A DNA stretch of 25,334 bases from Clostridia bacterium. Its GTDB lineage: Bacteria > Bacillota > Clostridia > TANB77 > CAG-508. The stretch's first letter is position 1. Each line of letters starts with the position of its first letter. The stretch is taken from the NCBI GenBank assembly GCA_900772235.1, contig CAAGQX010000113.1:1-25334 (forward strand), read 5' to 3'. The position numbers were made by a program, and so were the translations under genes. Of the stretch, positions 8,157 to 16,075 are shown one piece after another. A model generated the notes under the pieces. That model was not told where the DNA came from. It saw nothing but the letters and a program-made list of their open reading frames with translations, and did not search any database.

Positions 8157-8185
8157 TTGACATTTTTTTTCTTAAATTATATATT
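8157..8185 (+). promoter_or_regulatory. Sigma-A-type promoter of the bactofilin-like gene
   Basis: A consensus -35 TTGACA (8157-8162) is followed after 17 bases by TATATT (8180-8185). The gene's AGGAGG and TTG start lie about 20-33 bases downstream. It diverges from the GT4 promoter, and it is the closest match to consensus of the promoters described in this window. Confidence 0.75.
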
Positions 8186-8217
8186 TATTTATATTATATT
8201 AGTAAGGAGGAATTTTT

Positions 8218-9576
8218 TTGAAAAAGAAAATTTTAGTTTATGTTTTTTTATTTTTATTAGTACTTAGCTCATCTGTTTTTGCAACCGATAGCTTAGTTAC
8301 AACTACATCACTAGAGCCAGAAACTATTAACGAAGATTTGTTTACAGCTGAAGATTCATATGTTCTTGATGGCGAAGTTGATGGTAATGTTTTTAACTAT
8401 TCAGATACTTTTGAAATGTTAAGCAATTCTAATATTAGCGGAGATTTATTCTTAGCTGCTAAAACCGCAATTTTAAAATCGGATGTATCTTATTCTGATT
8501 TGATTTCTAAAGATGGTGATTCTGCAATTGATAAAATTAATTCGTATGCTAATGTAGATGGTAACGCATTTGTTATATGTAGTGAATTTACTTTAGAATC
8601 TGGCACTGAAATTAGTGGTGATTTATACGTTGTTGCTCAAAAAGTAAATGTTCAAAAATCTTCTGTTATTAATGGAAATTTATTTATAATCTGTGAAGAT
8701 TTAACTTTAAATGGTAAGGTTGAAGGTAGTGTTTATGCTACTGTTGATAATTTTAGTATGAATTATTATGGTTCTATTTATAAAGATTTAAATCTTACAG
8801 CAAAAAATATCGATTTAAATTCTGTTATTCGCAGAAATGCAAATATTTCTACCGAAAAAATAGTAACAGGCACTGATTTCCTAACATATGGAAATTTCAC
8901 CTTAACTGCTAATTCTTTTGATTTTTCAGGAGAAATAGATGGAGATGCAAAAATTAATTCTAAGAATTTAAACTTTATAGATGGTGATGATGATACTTCA
9001 TTTACTTGCTTAATAAAGGGAAATTTAGATTACTCTTCTTCTGAAGAACTAAAATTAACCAATACCGTAGTAGAAGGTACAGTAAATTACTCTAAATATG
9101 AAGAAAAAGCCACAAAGAAATCTTCTTTTAAATTTAAGTCTTTTATATTTAGCTTATTAACATTTGTAGCTTACATATTTGTTAGTGCTTGGCTATTTAC
9201 ACTAATAAATAAAAATTACTTATCTAAAAATTACAACATAAAAGTTGGAAAAACTTTTGCAGCTTTTGGAATAGGATTACTTGCTTTTCTTGTAGTAGTT
9301 ATTTTGAGCATATTGCTATTAGTTATAAACATTGGTTCTACTTTAAGTTTCTTCTTAGTTTTTGCTTATATTTTCTTACTATTTTTAGCAATGCCATTAT
9401 TTGTTTTAGATATAGCAAATTTACTAAAAGGAAAAATGAATTTATATTTGGGAATTTTAGCAATTGCTTTCATTTTAGCTTTAATTAGTAAAATTCCATT
9501 CTTAGGTGGATTTGTAATTTTTGTATTTATGACTATTGGTGCTGGAAGAATTATAATGCATTTATTTTCTAAATAA
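8218..9576 (+). CDS. Exported bactofilin-like beta-helix protein with membrane C-terminus
   Basis: The 452-aa protein starts at TTG (AGGAGG seven bases upstream). A signal peptide (residues 1-22, ending VFA) precedes about 280 residues of short repeats of the type 'G.v.Gnvf.....l..nS.I.GdLfl.a', for example VDGNVF, ISGDLFL, VDGNAFV, ISGDLYV, INGNLFI and VEGSVYA. This periodic pattern is typical of the right-handed beta-helix of bactofilins (polymer-forming cytoskeletal proteins). From about residue 305 to the end there are four or five hydrophobic helices. The predicted topology puts the beta-helix outside the membrane, unlike classical cytoplasmic bactofilins. It is the only plus-strand gene, with its own promoter and terminator. 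A role in envelope organisation is inference. Confidence 0.8.
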   Translation: MKKKILVYVFLFLLVLSSSVFATDSLVTTTSLEPETINEDLFTAEDSYVLDGEVDGNVFNYSDTFEMLSNSNISGDLFLAAKTAILKSDVSYSDLISKDGDSAIDKINSYANVDGNAFVICSEFTLESGTEISGDLYVVAQKVNVQKSSVINGNLFIICEDLTLNGKVEGSVYATVDNFSMNYYGSIYKDLNLTAKNIDLNSVIRRNANISTEKIVTGTDFLTYGNFTLTANSFDFSGEIDGDAKINSKNLNFIDGDDDTSFTCLIKGNLDYSSSEELKLTNTVVEGTVNYSKYEEKATKKSSFKFKSFIFSLLTFVAYIFVSAWLFTLINKNYLSKNYNIKVGKTFAAFGIGLLAFLVVVILSILLLVINIGSTLSFFLVFAYIFLLFLAMPLFVLDIANLLKGKMNLYLGILAIAFILALISKIPFLGGFVIFVFMTIGAGRIIMHLFSK

Positions 9577-9582
9577 AAAAAT

Positions 9583-9612
9583 AAAAGGGTAAGTTTAAAA
9601 CTTGCCCTTTTT
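9583..9612. terminator. Bidirectional rho-independent terminator
   Basis: The stem AAAAGGGTAAG (9583-9593) pairs with CTTGCCCTTTT (9601-9611), with one G-T pair and a short AT loop. There is a T-run on the plus strand and an A-run on the left that becomes a T-run on the minus strand. It sits between the convergent ends of the bactofilin-like gene (9576) and rpe (9614), so it can serve both. Confidence 0.85.
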
Positions 9613-9613
9613 G

Positions 9614-10273
9614 TTATATTTTCAATTTACTTATTGCTTCTTTATAGTCATCTGCTGATATAATTGCACTTCCTGCAACTACTATATCTGCTCCCGCTTC
9701 TTTTACTTTATCCACTGTTTCGATGTTTATTCCCCCATCTACCTCTATAAATGTATCTAAATTGTTGTTTTCTATATATTGTTTTAATTTGCTTACTTTT
9801 TCTACTGTTTCTGGAATTAACTTTTGTCCTCCCTTCCCTGGCTCTACAGTCATAACTAAGCATAAATACATATAAGGTAAAAATTCATATATTTCTTCTA
9901 CTTGAGTTTGTGGTTTTATAGATATCCCACATTTTACGCCATTTTCTTGTAAATATTTTATATGTCTTTTTACTTCTTCTTTATTTTCACAAGCCTCTAA
10001 GTGAAATGTAATTATTTCTGGCTCAAAAGGTAAATATCTATCTATATTTTCTTTTACATTTTCCACCATTAAATGTATATCTAGTGGTAAATTTGACATT
10101 TGCTTTATTTCATTTGTATATGTATACATCTTTTTTTCCGTGTTTTGTTCAACAAATTTTCCATCCATTACATCTATATGGTAATAATCTGTTTTTGCAA
10201 CTTCCAAATCATAAAAAGTTTTTATTGAATTTTCTTCTTTTACTCCTAATATTGATGTAGATATTTTTGTCAT
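9614..10273 (-). CDS. rpe: Ribulose-phosphate 3-epimerase
   Basis: This TIM-barrel enzyme interconverts ribulose 5-phosphate and xylulose 5-phosphate in the pentose phosphate pathway. The 219-aa protein keeps the metal and catalytic residues: the N-terminal STSILG strand, HIDVMDGKFV (His and Asp ligands), DIHLMVEN (His), a methionine-rich LVMTVEPGKGGQ, and EVDGGIN (Asp). The phosphate-binding GSAII lies near the end. The usual loop PGFGGQ reads PGKGGQ here, and the barrel is otherwise fairly divergent, so a related pentose- or hexulose-phosphate epimerase remains possible. ATG with GGAGG seven bases upstream. It follows the MBL-hydrolase gene by 14 bp if that gene's original frame is restored. 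Confidence 0.88.
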   Translation of the reverse strand: MTKISTSILGVKEENSIKTFYDLEVAKTDYYHIDVMDGKFVEQNTEKKMYTYTNEIKQMSNLPLDIHLMVENVKENIDRYLPFEPEIITFHLEACENKEEVKRHIKYLQENGVKCGISIKPQTQVEEIYEFLPYMYLCLVMTVEPGKGGQKLIPETVEKVSKLKQYIENNNLDTFIEVDGGINIETVDKVKEAGADIVVAGSAIISADDYKEAISKLKI

Positions 10274-10291
10274 TTCTTTACCTCCAATTAA

Positions 10292-10939
10292 TTATATTCC
10301 TTTGGTTTTAGCTCTAAATATATTGGTTCTTCCTCTTTTATTATTGTAGATTTTCCGGTGTCCTGGATACACTATAGTGTCTTCTGGCAAATGCATTAGT
10401 TTATTTGTTATTGAGTCCATTATTTGTTCCATACTACTTGTTGGTAAATCTGTTCTTCCCCAAGATCCTCTAAATAATGTATCTCCTGAAAATAGTAGTT
10501 TTTCTTCTTCACAATATAAGCATATACTTCCTATTGTGTGTCCTGGTGTATGTATTACTTTAAATTCTAATTTTCCAATATGTAGTATATCTCCATCATC
10601 TAACCTTGCATCTTCTTCTATGCTTACTTCTCCTATTCCTATATGTGAACTTAAATTGATTTCTGGTGTTTTTAATCCTTCTTCATCAAATCTATGTATT
10701 AAAATTTTCCCACCATATTTTTCCTTTACTTGCTTTACAGCTCCTATATGGTCTCCGTGGCAATGAGTAAGCAAAATATATTTAACTTTTGCTTCTATAA
10801 CATCTAGCATTTCCTCTATTTTCTCAAATGATCCACCTGGGTCTATTACCATTGTTTCTTTAGTTTCTTCATCTTGAATAATATAACAGTTTATGCCCAT
10901 CATTCCACCGGCATTTACTTTTATTCTCTTAAGTATCAT
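10292..10939 (-). CDS. MBL-fold metallo-hydrolase (glyoxalase II-like), C-terminal frameshift
   Basis: This 215-aa beta-lactamase-fold hydrolase of the glyoxalase II/YcbL group has a di-metal site from THCHGDH (residues 58-64), His134 in TPGHTIGS, Asp153 in FSGDTLFRGSWGRTDLP and His194 in VYPGH. Such enzymes typically cleave thioesters such as S-lactoylglutathione analogues; the substrate here is unknown. After His194 the frame as sequenced reads RKIYNNKRGRTN..., which is unlike the family. Omitting one base of the CC at 10357-10358 (minus strand) gives GKSTIIKEEEP..., matching the expected GHGxxT...E pattern, and ends at a TAA at 10288-10290 with rpe's ribosome site following. The reading frame is therefore probably broken by a one-base insertion, either real or a sequence error. 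It sits between rel and rpe in one transcript. Confidence 0.88.
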   Translation of the reverse strand: MILKRIKVNAGGMMGINCYIIQDEETKETMVIDPGGSFEKIEEMLDVIEAKVKYILLTHCHGDHIGAVKQVKEKYGGKILIHRFDEEGLKTPEINLSSHIGIGEVSIEEDARLDDGDILHIGKLEFKVIHTPGHTIGSICLYCEEEKLLFSGDTLFRGSWGRTDLPTSSMEQIMDSITNKLMHLPEDTIVYPGHRKIYNNKRGRTNIFRAKTKGI

Positions 10940-10965
10940 TTGTTTTCCCTCTTTCGTTTATAGTA

Positions 10966-13176
10966 CTATTGCTTACGATTAACTTCGTACACGCTATCAA
11001 CTTTTCTAATAGCTTTTAATACCTTATTTAACTGCTCAATATCTTTTACTTCTACAGTAATATCTATAGTTGCAATTCTGTCTTTATCTGTTTTTGTATT
11101 AACTGCCATTATATTAATTTTTTGACCTGTAATTTCTTTTACAATATCTCCTAAAAGCCCTGTTCTATCGTTAGATAACACTTCTATATCTACATTATAA
11201 CTTCCCTGTTTTTCTTCTTTATACCATTCAACATCTATTATTCTTTCTTCTTCTGAAAGTAAATCTTTTACATTTGTACAGTCTTTTCTATGTATTGAAA
11301 CGCCTCTTCCTTTTGTAATGTAGCCTATAATTTCATCTCCAGGAACAGGGTTACAACATTTAGAAAATTTAACCAAACAGTTGTCAATTCCTTTAACAAT
11401 TACCCCTGAGTTTGGAACCTTTTTTACTTTAGTCTTAGTTTGTACAAGTTCTTGTATTTTTTCTTCTATTATATCTTCTTCATTTTCTTTTTTGTATTCT
11501 TCTAATAATCTTGTTAATATTTTATTTGGAGAAATTGCTCCAAATCCAATACTGGCATACATATCGTCTGTTGTATTATAGTTATATCTTTTTAGCACAT
11601 TTTGTACCCATTCTTGTTTAAATAGGTCTGTATGTGTCATTCCAATTTTCTTAATTTCTTTTTCTACTATTTCTTTTCCTTTTGCAATATTTTCTTCTCT
11701 TTCAGCCTTCTTGAACCATTGTTGTATTTTGTTTTTTGCACTTGTGCTTTTTACAATTTTAATCCAATCTCTACTTGGCCCTTTAGATGTGTCTGATGTT
11801 ATAATTTCTACAATGTCCCCACTTTTTAGTGGTGTAATTATTGGCATCATCTTACTATTTATCTTGCATCCTACCATTTTATGACCAACTTCAGCGTGAA
11901 TTGAATATGCAAAATCTATTGGTGTTGCACCTCTTGGTAAAGATTTTATTGCGCCTTTTGGTGTAAATACATATACTTCGTCTTCAAACAACTCTGTTTT
12001 TAATGTTTTCAAAAATTCGTCTGGATCTTGCATTTCTTTTTGCCATTCCAAAGATTCTCTAAGCCACGCTAATTTATCATCTGTAACTACTACATTTGAT
12101 TTTTTGTTTCTATTGTTATTTGCTTCTTTATATGCCCAGTGAGCAGCAATACCGAACTCAGCTACTTGGTGCATATCCCAAGTACGAATTTGAACTTCAA
12201 ATGGTGTTCCTTTTGGTCCTAATAGTGTTGTATGTATTGATTGGTACATATTTGGTTTTGGTACTGCAATATAATCTTTAAATCTGCCTGGCATAGGAGT
12301 ATATAGGTCGTGCACTACACCCAAAGCAGCATAACAATCTTTTACTGAATTTACAATTATTCTTAATGCAAATAAGTCATATATTTGGTCTAATGTAATA
12401 TTATCTCTTTGCATTTTTCTATATATACTATATAAGTGTTTTGCTCTTCCTGTCATTTCTGCTGTTATTTTTGCCTTCTTTAATGCTTGCTTTATTTCCT
12501 CCATTATTTTGTCTATGAATTCTAAGCGTTCTTCTCTTTTCTTTTCAATTCCTAAAATTAATTCTTTATATTCTTCTGGTTGTAAGTATTTAAATGCTAA
12601 ATCTTCTAGCTCCCATTTTAAAGAATAAATACCCAATCTATTAGCAAGTGGTGCATACAGTTCCATTGTTTCTTTTGCATTTGCTATTTGTCTATCTCTT
12701 CTTAAATAAGATAATGTTCTCATATTGTGAAGCCTATCTGCAAGTTTTATTAAAATAACTCTTATATCTTTTCCCATTGCTAAAAACATTTTTCTATAGT
12801 TTTCAACTTGTTGCTCTTCTATTGTTACATATTTTATTTTTCCAAGCTTTGTAACACCTTCTACCATTTCTGCAATTTCTTCACCAAATTCTCGAACTAT
12901 GTCTTCTTTAGTTATATCTGTATCTTCAACAACATCGTGTAAAAGTGCTGCGCAAATTGTTGCATCATCCATTTTTAAATTTGCTAGTATGTTTGCAACT
13001 TCCAAAGGATGAATTATATATTCTTCACCTGATAGTCTTTTTTGGTCCTTATGGTTACTTCTTGCATAATTATATGCCTTTAGTATAAGGTGTGAATTAG
13101 ACTTTTTATTATTTAGTTTCATTGTTTTTATAATATTTTGTATTTTTGCATCCTTTGCATCTTTTTGTTCTAGCAT
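10966..13176 (-). CDS. rel: Bifunctional (p)ppGpp synthetase/hydrolase Rel
   Basis: The long RSH protein makes and degrades the alarmone (p)ppGpp in the stringent response and acts on the ribosome. Its 736 aa are full length. In order: HD hydrolase domain (about 25-175, with HPLEVA, His80-Asp81 and EDT), synthetase domain (about 240-350), TGS domain (from about 390, DEVYVFTPKGAIKSLPRGAT), a helical and zinc-finger region (KCCNPVPGDEIIGY...HRKDC) and a C-terminal ACT domain (TGLLGDIVKEITG...). The synthetase carries RFKD at 298-301, the RxKD motif of bifunctional enzymes, so both activities are expected. AGGAG precedes the ATG. recJ ends 13 bp upstream; in many Firmicutes apt lies between recJ and rel, and it is absent here. 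Confidence 0.97.
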   Translation of the reverse strand: MLEQKDAKDAKIQNIIKTMKLNNKKSNSHLILKAYNYARSNHKDQKRLSGEEYIIHPLEVANILANLKMDDATICAALLHDVVEDTDITKEDIVREFGEEIAEMVEGVTKLGKIKYVTIEEQQVENYRKMFLAMGKDIRVILIKLADRLHNMRTLSYLRRDRQIANAKETMELYAPLANRLGIYSLKWELEDLAFKYLQPEEYKELILGIEKKREERLEFIDKIMEEIKQALKKAKITAEMTGRAKHLYSIYRKMQRDNITLDQIYDLFALRIIVNSVKDCYAALGVVHDLYTPMPGRFKDYIAVPKPNMYQSIHTTLLGPKGTPFEVQIRTWDMHQVAEFGIAAHWAYKEANNNRNKKSNVVVTDDKLAWLRESLEWQKEMQDPDEFLKTLKTELFEDEVYVFTPKGAIKSLPRGATPIDFAYSIHAEVGHKMVGCKINSKMMPIITPLKSGDIVEIITSDTSKGPSRDWIKIVKSTSAKNKIQQWFKKAEREENIAKGKEIVEKEIKKIGMTHTDLFKQEWVQNVLKRYNYNTTDDMYASIGFGAISPNKILTRLLEEYKKENEEDIIEEKIQELVQTKTKVKKVPNSGVIVKGIDNCLVKFSKCCNPVPGDEIIGYITKGRGVSIHRKDCTNVKDLLSEEERIIDVEWYKEEKQGSYNVDIEVLSNDRTGLLGDIVKEITGQKINIMAVNTKTDKDRIATIDITVEVKDIEQLNKVLKAIRKVDSVYEVNRKQ

Positions 13177-13189
13177 ATTTACCTCTCCT

Positions 13190-14878
13190 TTAAATTGCTT
13201 TCATTATATCTTTTATATTTATTTGTATTTTTTCCATACCATTGTAATTGTTTTCTTCCAGTGTACCTACTACATCTACCTTGTCGCCAATTAAGAATTC
13301 ACTTGCAAGATTTCCTAAGTTAAACCCAATAGCATCTATCATGAAATTATCATCCTTCAAAGTAAGTTTTAAATGTTTTCCTTCAGATAATGCTCTTATT
13401 GAATTTATTTTTAAGTTCTTATACAAAAACTTTGGTCTTTCATTTTTTTCTCCAAATGGCTCAAGTTTTTTTATTTCTTTTATTGTTTCAAAATTAAAAT
13501 CTTTTCTAGTTATTTGGCTATCTATTTTTATAATTGGCTGTATTTGTTTTACATTTTTAATTTTTGCAATTTCTTCAAACTTAGATTTAAAATTTTCAAA
13601 TTCTTCTTTTTTAATTGTTAACCCCACTGCCATAGCGTGTCCACCAAATTTTTCTAGGTGTTTAGATGAATAGTTTAGTGCCTCGTGAAGGTCAAAACCT
13701 GGTATACTTCTTCCAGAACCCTTCCCTTCCTCATCTTCAAAATCAATAAGTATAGTAGGCTTGAAAAAACTTTCAGTTATTTTAGAAGCTACTATTCCAA
13801 TAACACCGTGGTACCAATTATCTCCGCCTAATACAATAGTGCTTTTATTTTCCAAATCTTCATTTTCTAGTTCTTCTAGTGCCTGCCTTAGAATTTCTTT
13901 TTCCTTTTCTTGTCTTTCTGCATTGTATTTATTTAAGTTTCTGGTTATATCTTTTGCCTCTACTATATTATCTGTTAAAAATAGCTTTAACGCCTCTTCT
14001 TGGTGCCCCATTCTTCCGCACGCATTTATTCTAGGTGCAACTCCAAAAGATATTGTGTTAGAGTCTATTTTACTATATCCTAAAGTATTTATTAGCTCTT
14101 TTAGTCCAATGTTTTTAGTCATTTCTACTAGTCTTAAACCTAATTTTGCAATTACTCTGTTTTCGTCTACAAGTGGCACTATGTCCGATATTGTACCAAT
14201 TGCAACAATATCTAAATATTTTAAATATTCTTTATCTTCTAACCCTAATTCTTTAGAAATCGCCTGTATTAGTTTAAATACTACCCCAACTCCTGCAAGC
14301 TCTCTAAATGGGTATTGGTTATCTTTTCTTTTTGCATCTACTACTGCATATGCTTTTGGTATTTTCTCAGCTTGTTCGTGGTGGTCTGTAATTATTGTTT
14401 GAATTCCTAGTTTATTACATTCTTCTATCTCATTTATGCTAGAAATTCCACAATCTACTGTAATCATTAATGTATATTTTTCTTCTTTTATTTTTTCTAT
14501 TGCATTTTGATTTAGTCCATACCCTTCTTCCAATCTATTTGGTATGTAATAGCCTGTTTCTAATCCTCTTTCTTTTAAAAACTTCTTTAAAACAGTTACA
14601 CTAGTTATTCCATCTACATCATAATCGCCAAAAATTACTACCTTTTCTTTCGTTTCTATTGCTTTTATAATTCTGTCTACCGCTTTTTTCATATCTGGTA
14701 ATAGTAGTGGATCGTAAAAATCGTTTCTAGTAGGTTCTAAAAAAACTTTTACATTCTCTTCTTTAGTAATTTCTCTATTTACTAATATTCTTGCCAACAC
14801 TTCACTTATTCCAAATTTAGCTGCAATATCTTGTACTATATCTTCTCTAACTTCATAAAATCCCCATTTTTTATTCAT
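13190..14878 (-). CDS. recJ: Single-stranded-DNA-specific exonuclease RecJ
   Basis: RecJ is a 5'-3' exonuclease of the DHH superfamily used in recombination and repair. The 562-aa protein carries its motifs in order: VVIFGDYDVDGITS (motif I), TVDCGISS, IITDHHEQ (the DHH triad), VAIGTISDIVPL, then the DHHA1 domain with WYHGVIGIVASK and GGHAMAVGLTI, and a C-terminal OB-type domain. The start was placed at the ATG at 14878 because GGGAG lies about five bases upstream and forms part of an alternative TTG-started frame that would add four residues. Short RecJ forms of this size are usual in Clostridia. It heads the recJ-rel-MBL-rpe run. I see no convincing promoter in the AT-rich bases just upstream. 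Confidence 0.96.
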   Translation of the reverse strand: MNKKWGFYEVREDIVQDIAAKFGISEVLARILVNREITKEENVKVFLEPTRNDFYDPLLLPDMKKAVDRIIKAIETKEKVVIFGDYDVDGITSVTVLKKFLKERGLETGYYIPNRLEEGYGLNQNAIEKIKEEKYTLMITVDCGISSINEIEECNKLGIQTIITDHHEQAEKIPKAYAVVDAKRKDNQYPFRELAGVGVVFKLIQAISKELGLEDKEYLKYLDIVAIGTISDIVPLVDENRVIAKLGLRLVEMTKNIGLKELINTLGYSKIDSNTISFGVAPRINACGRMGHQEEALKLFLTDNIVEAKDITRNLNKYNAERQEKEKEILRQALEELENEDLENKSTIVLGGDNWYHGVIGIVASKITESFFKPTILIDFEDEEGKGSGRSIPGFDLHEALNYSSKHLEKFGGHAMAVGLTIKKEEFENFKSKFEEIAKIKNVKQIQPIIKIDSQITRKDFNFETIKEIKKLEPFGEKNERPKFLYKNLKINSIRALSEGKHLKLTLKDDNFMIDAIGFNLGNLASEFLIGDKVDVVGTLEENNYNGMEKIQINIKDIMKAI

Positions 14879-14964
14879 AAATACTCCCAATTTATATTAT
14901 GTTTTATTGTATATTATTTTTTAAAATTTTAAAAGAGTTTTTTAATATTTTTACTAAATTTCAT

Positions 14965-14991
14965 AAAAAAAAGCACCTAAAAGATGCTTTT
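14965..14991 (-). terminator. Rho-independent terminator of the FxLYD-like gene
   Basis: On the minus strand the hairpin AAAAGCA/TGCTTTT (arms 14985-14991 and 14969-14975) is followed by a run of T. It ends the transcript whose last gene stops at 15002 and separates it from recJ. Confidence 0.75.
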
Positions 14992-15001
14992 ATATATAAT
15001 T

Positions 15002-15415
15002 TTAAATATTTGTTTCTGTGGCCGTAATATTTATTCTTGAAACGTTTTCATATGTGAAATCTATTTCAAACTTTGCCTTTTCTCCTACATTAAAATATTT
15101 TATTTCGTGGTATTTTGTTCCTATTAAGTTATTGTTTTCATCATAAAAATCTGCTCTTATATATATTACATTTATTAGAACTTTTGTATCGTTAGTAGCA
15201 GTTCCTATAATTTTTTTATTAGTGCATTGATTTATTTGTATGGCTGGTGAAGTTGTTTGTGCTTGTATTGCTGGTAAATCTGGCTCTACTGTGCATTCTA
15301 TTGATTTCCCATTGTTTTTGCTGTTTCCAATTCCTAAATATGTTAGCCCAGACACTAGCAAAAATAGTATTATAAAATTAATAAAATATTTCCAAAATTT
15401 TTTCATTGTTTTCAT
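15002..15415 (-). CDS. Membrane-anchored or secreted protein with FxLYD-like domain
   Basis: The 137-aa protein has an N-terminal hydrophobic helix (about residues 10-28) after the basic head MKTMKKFWK, then a linker and a domain (about 65-135) reading KKIIGTATND...INVIYIRADFYDENNNLIGTKYHEI...VGEKAKFEIDF. That pattern (GTxxN...vxvxfyDxxgxlig...GexxxF) is that of the small immunoglobulin-like FxLYD domain found in exported Firmicutes proteins. No lipobox is clear: the first Cys follows about 10 polar residues after the helix, so a signal anchor is more likely than a lipoprotein. The role is unknown. AAGGAG lies ten bases before the ATG. It has its own promoter and terminator, so it is a single-gene unit. 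Confidence 0.65.
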   Translation of the reverse strand: MKTMKKFWKYFINFIILFLLVSGLTYLGIGNSKNNGKSIECTVEPDLPAIQAQTTSPAIQINQCTNKKIIGTATNDTKVLINVIYIRADFYDENNNLIGTKYHEIKYFNVGEKAKFEIDFTYENVSRINITATETNI

Positions 15416-15445
15416 ATATTAACTCTCCTTAAACATTATGTTAAT

Positions 15446-15474
15446 ATTATACTATAATGCTCTTAAAAAGTAAA
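15446..15474 (-). promoter_or_regulatory. Promoter of the FxLYD-like gene
   Basis: On the minus strand TTTACT (15469-15474) and TATAAT (15446-15451) are separated by 17 bases, about 30 bases before the start codon. The same TTTAC(T/A)-17-TATA pattern is seen before lysS and the ZIP gene. Confidence 0.6.
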
Positions 15475-15497
15475 TATCTGTTTTTTTATTTTATTTA

Positions 15498-15995
15498 TTA
15501 TTCGTCATCATCTTCTTCTTTATAAGTGTAACTTATAGTTGTTTTTCCTTCACTTTTCTTTTCTTCTTTTTCTTCTTCCTTTTTATCTAATTTGTCCGAT
15601 TTTATAAAGTTATTTGCTTTGTTTAATATATCTGGTATATAATCCACCAATTTATCAATTGTTGAACAATATTCAACTGGCATTAGTTTAATATTTCCGC
15701 TATTTATAACTAGAAAAGATACTGGTGTAATGTTAACACCCGCACCGCTTCCCCCTCCAAATGGGTTTTTGTAAGTTATTTCTTCATCTTTGTCTTTTCT
15801 ATTGTATTCTTCTATTGCCTCTCCTTTAAATTCACTTCCTCCTGCCACAAAACCAAATGATACTTTTGATATTGGTATTATGCTTATATTTTCATTTATA
15901 ACTATTGGTTCACCTATAATAGTATTTACATCTACCATATCTTGTATATTATTCATAGCTATTTCCATTAGGGATTCTATAGGATGTTCTTTCAT
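15498..15995 (-). CDS. ytfJ: GerW/YtfJ family spore protein
   Basis: The start at 15995 gives 165 aa beginning MKEHPIESLMEIAM, aligning with the family's MSEHPI... opening, and AGGAG sits nine bases upstream. The ATG at 16001 would leave only three bases of spacing. The family (YtfJ/GerW in Bacillus) is made in sporulating cells and is needed for normal germination, though homologues occur in non-spore-formers. The core MVDVNTIIGEPI...IPISKVSFGFVAGGSEF and the glycine-rich NPFGGGSGAGVNITPVSFLVI are typical. The C-terminus is a Lys/Glu-rich charged tail (about 130-165), longer than in many homologues. It is encoded after gatD with a gap of about 80 bp and may have its own promoter, not clearly seen. 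Confidence 0.88.
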   Translation of the reverse strand: MKEHPIESLMEIAMNNIQDMVDVNTIIGEPIVINENISIIPISKVSFGFVAGGSEFKGEAIEEYNRKDKDEEITYKNPFGGGSGAGVNITPVSFLVINSGNIKLMPVEYCSTIDKLVDYIPDILNKANNFIKSDKLDKKEEEKEEKKSEGKTTISYTYKEEDDDE

Positions 15996-16075
15996 TTTCA
16001 TTCACTCCTTAGTTTTTTATCATCCTTTTAATTATTTCCCTATTTATATAAAAATATACAATTTATGGATTATTT

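Noticed and set aside
10288..10400. Programmed ribosomal frameshift in the MBL-hydrolase gene
   Set aside because: No slippery sequence or stimulatory structure is seen at CACCGGAAAA. A mutation or sequencing error is simpler.
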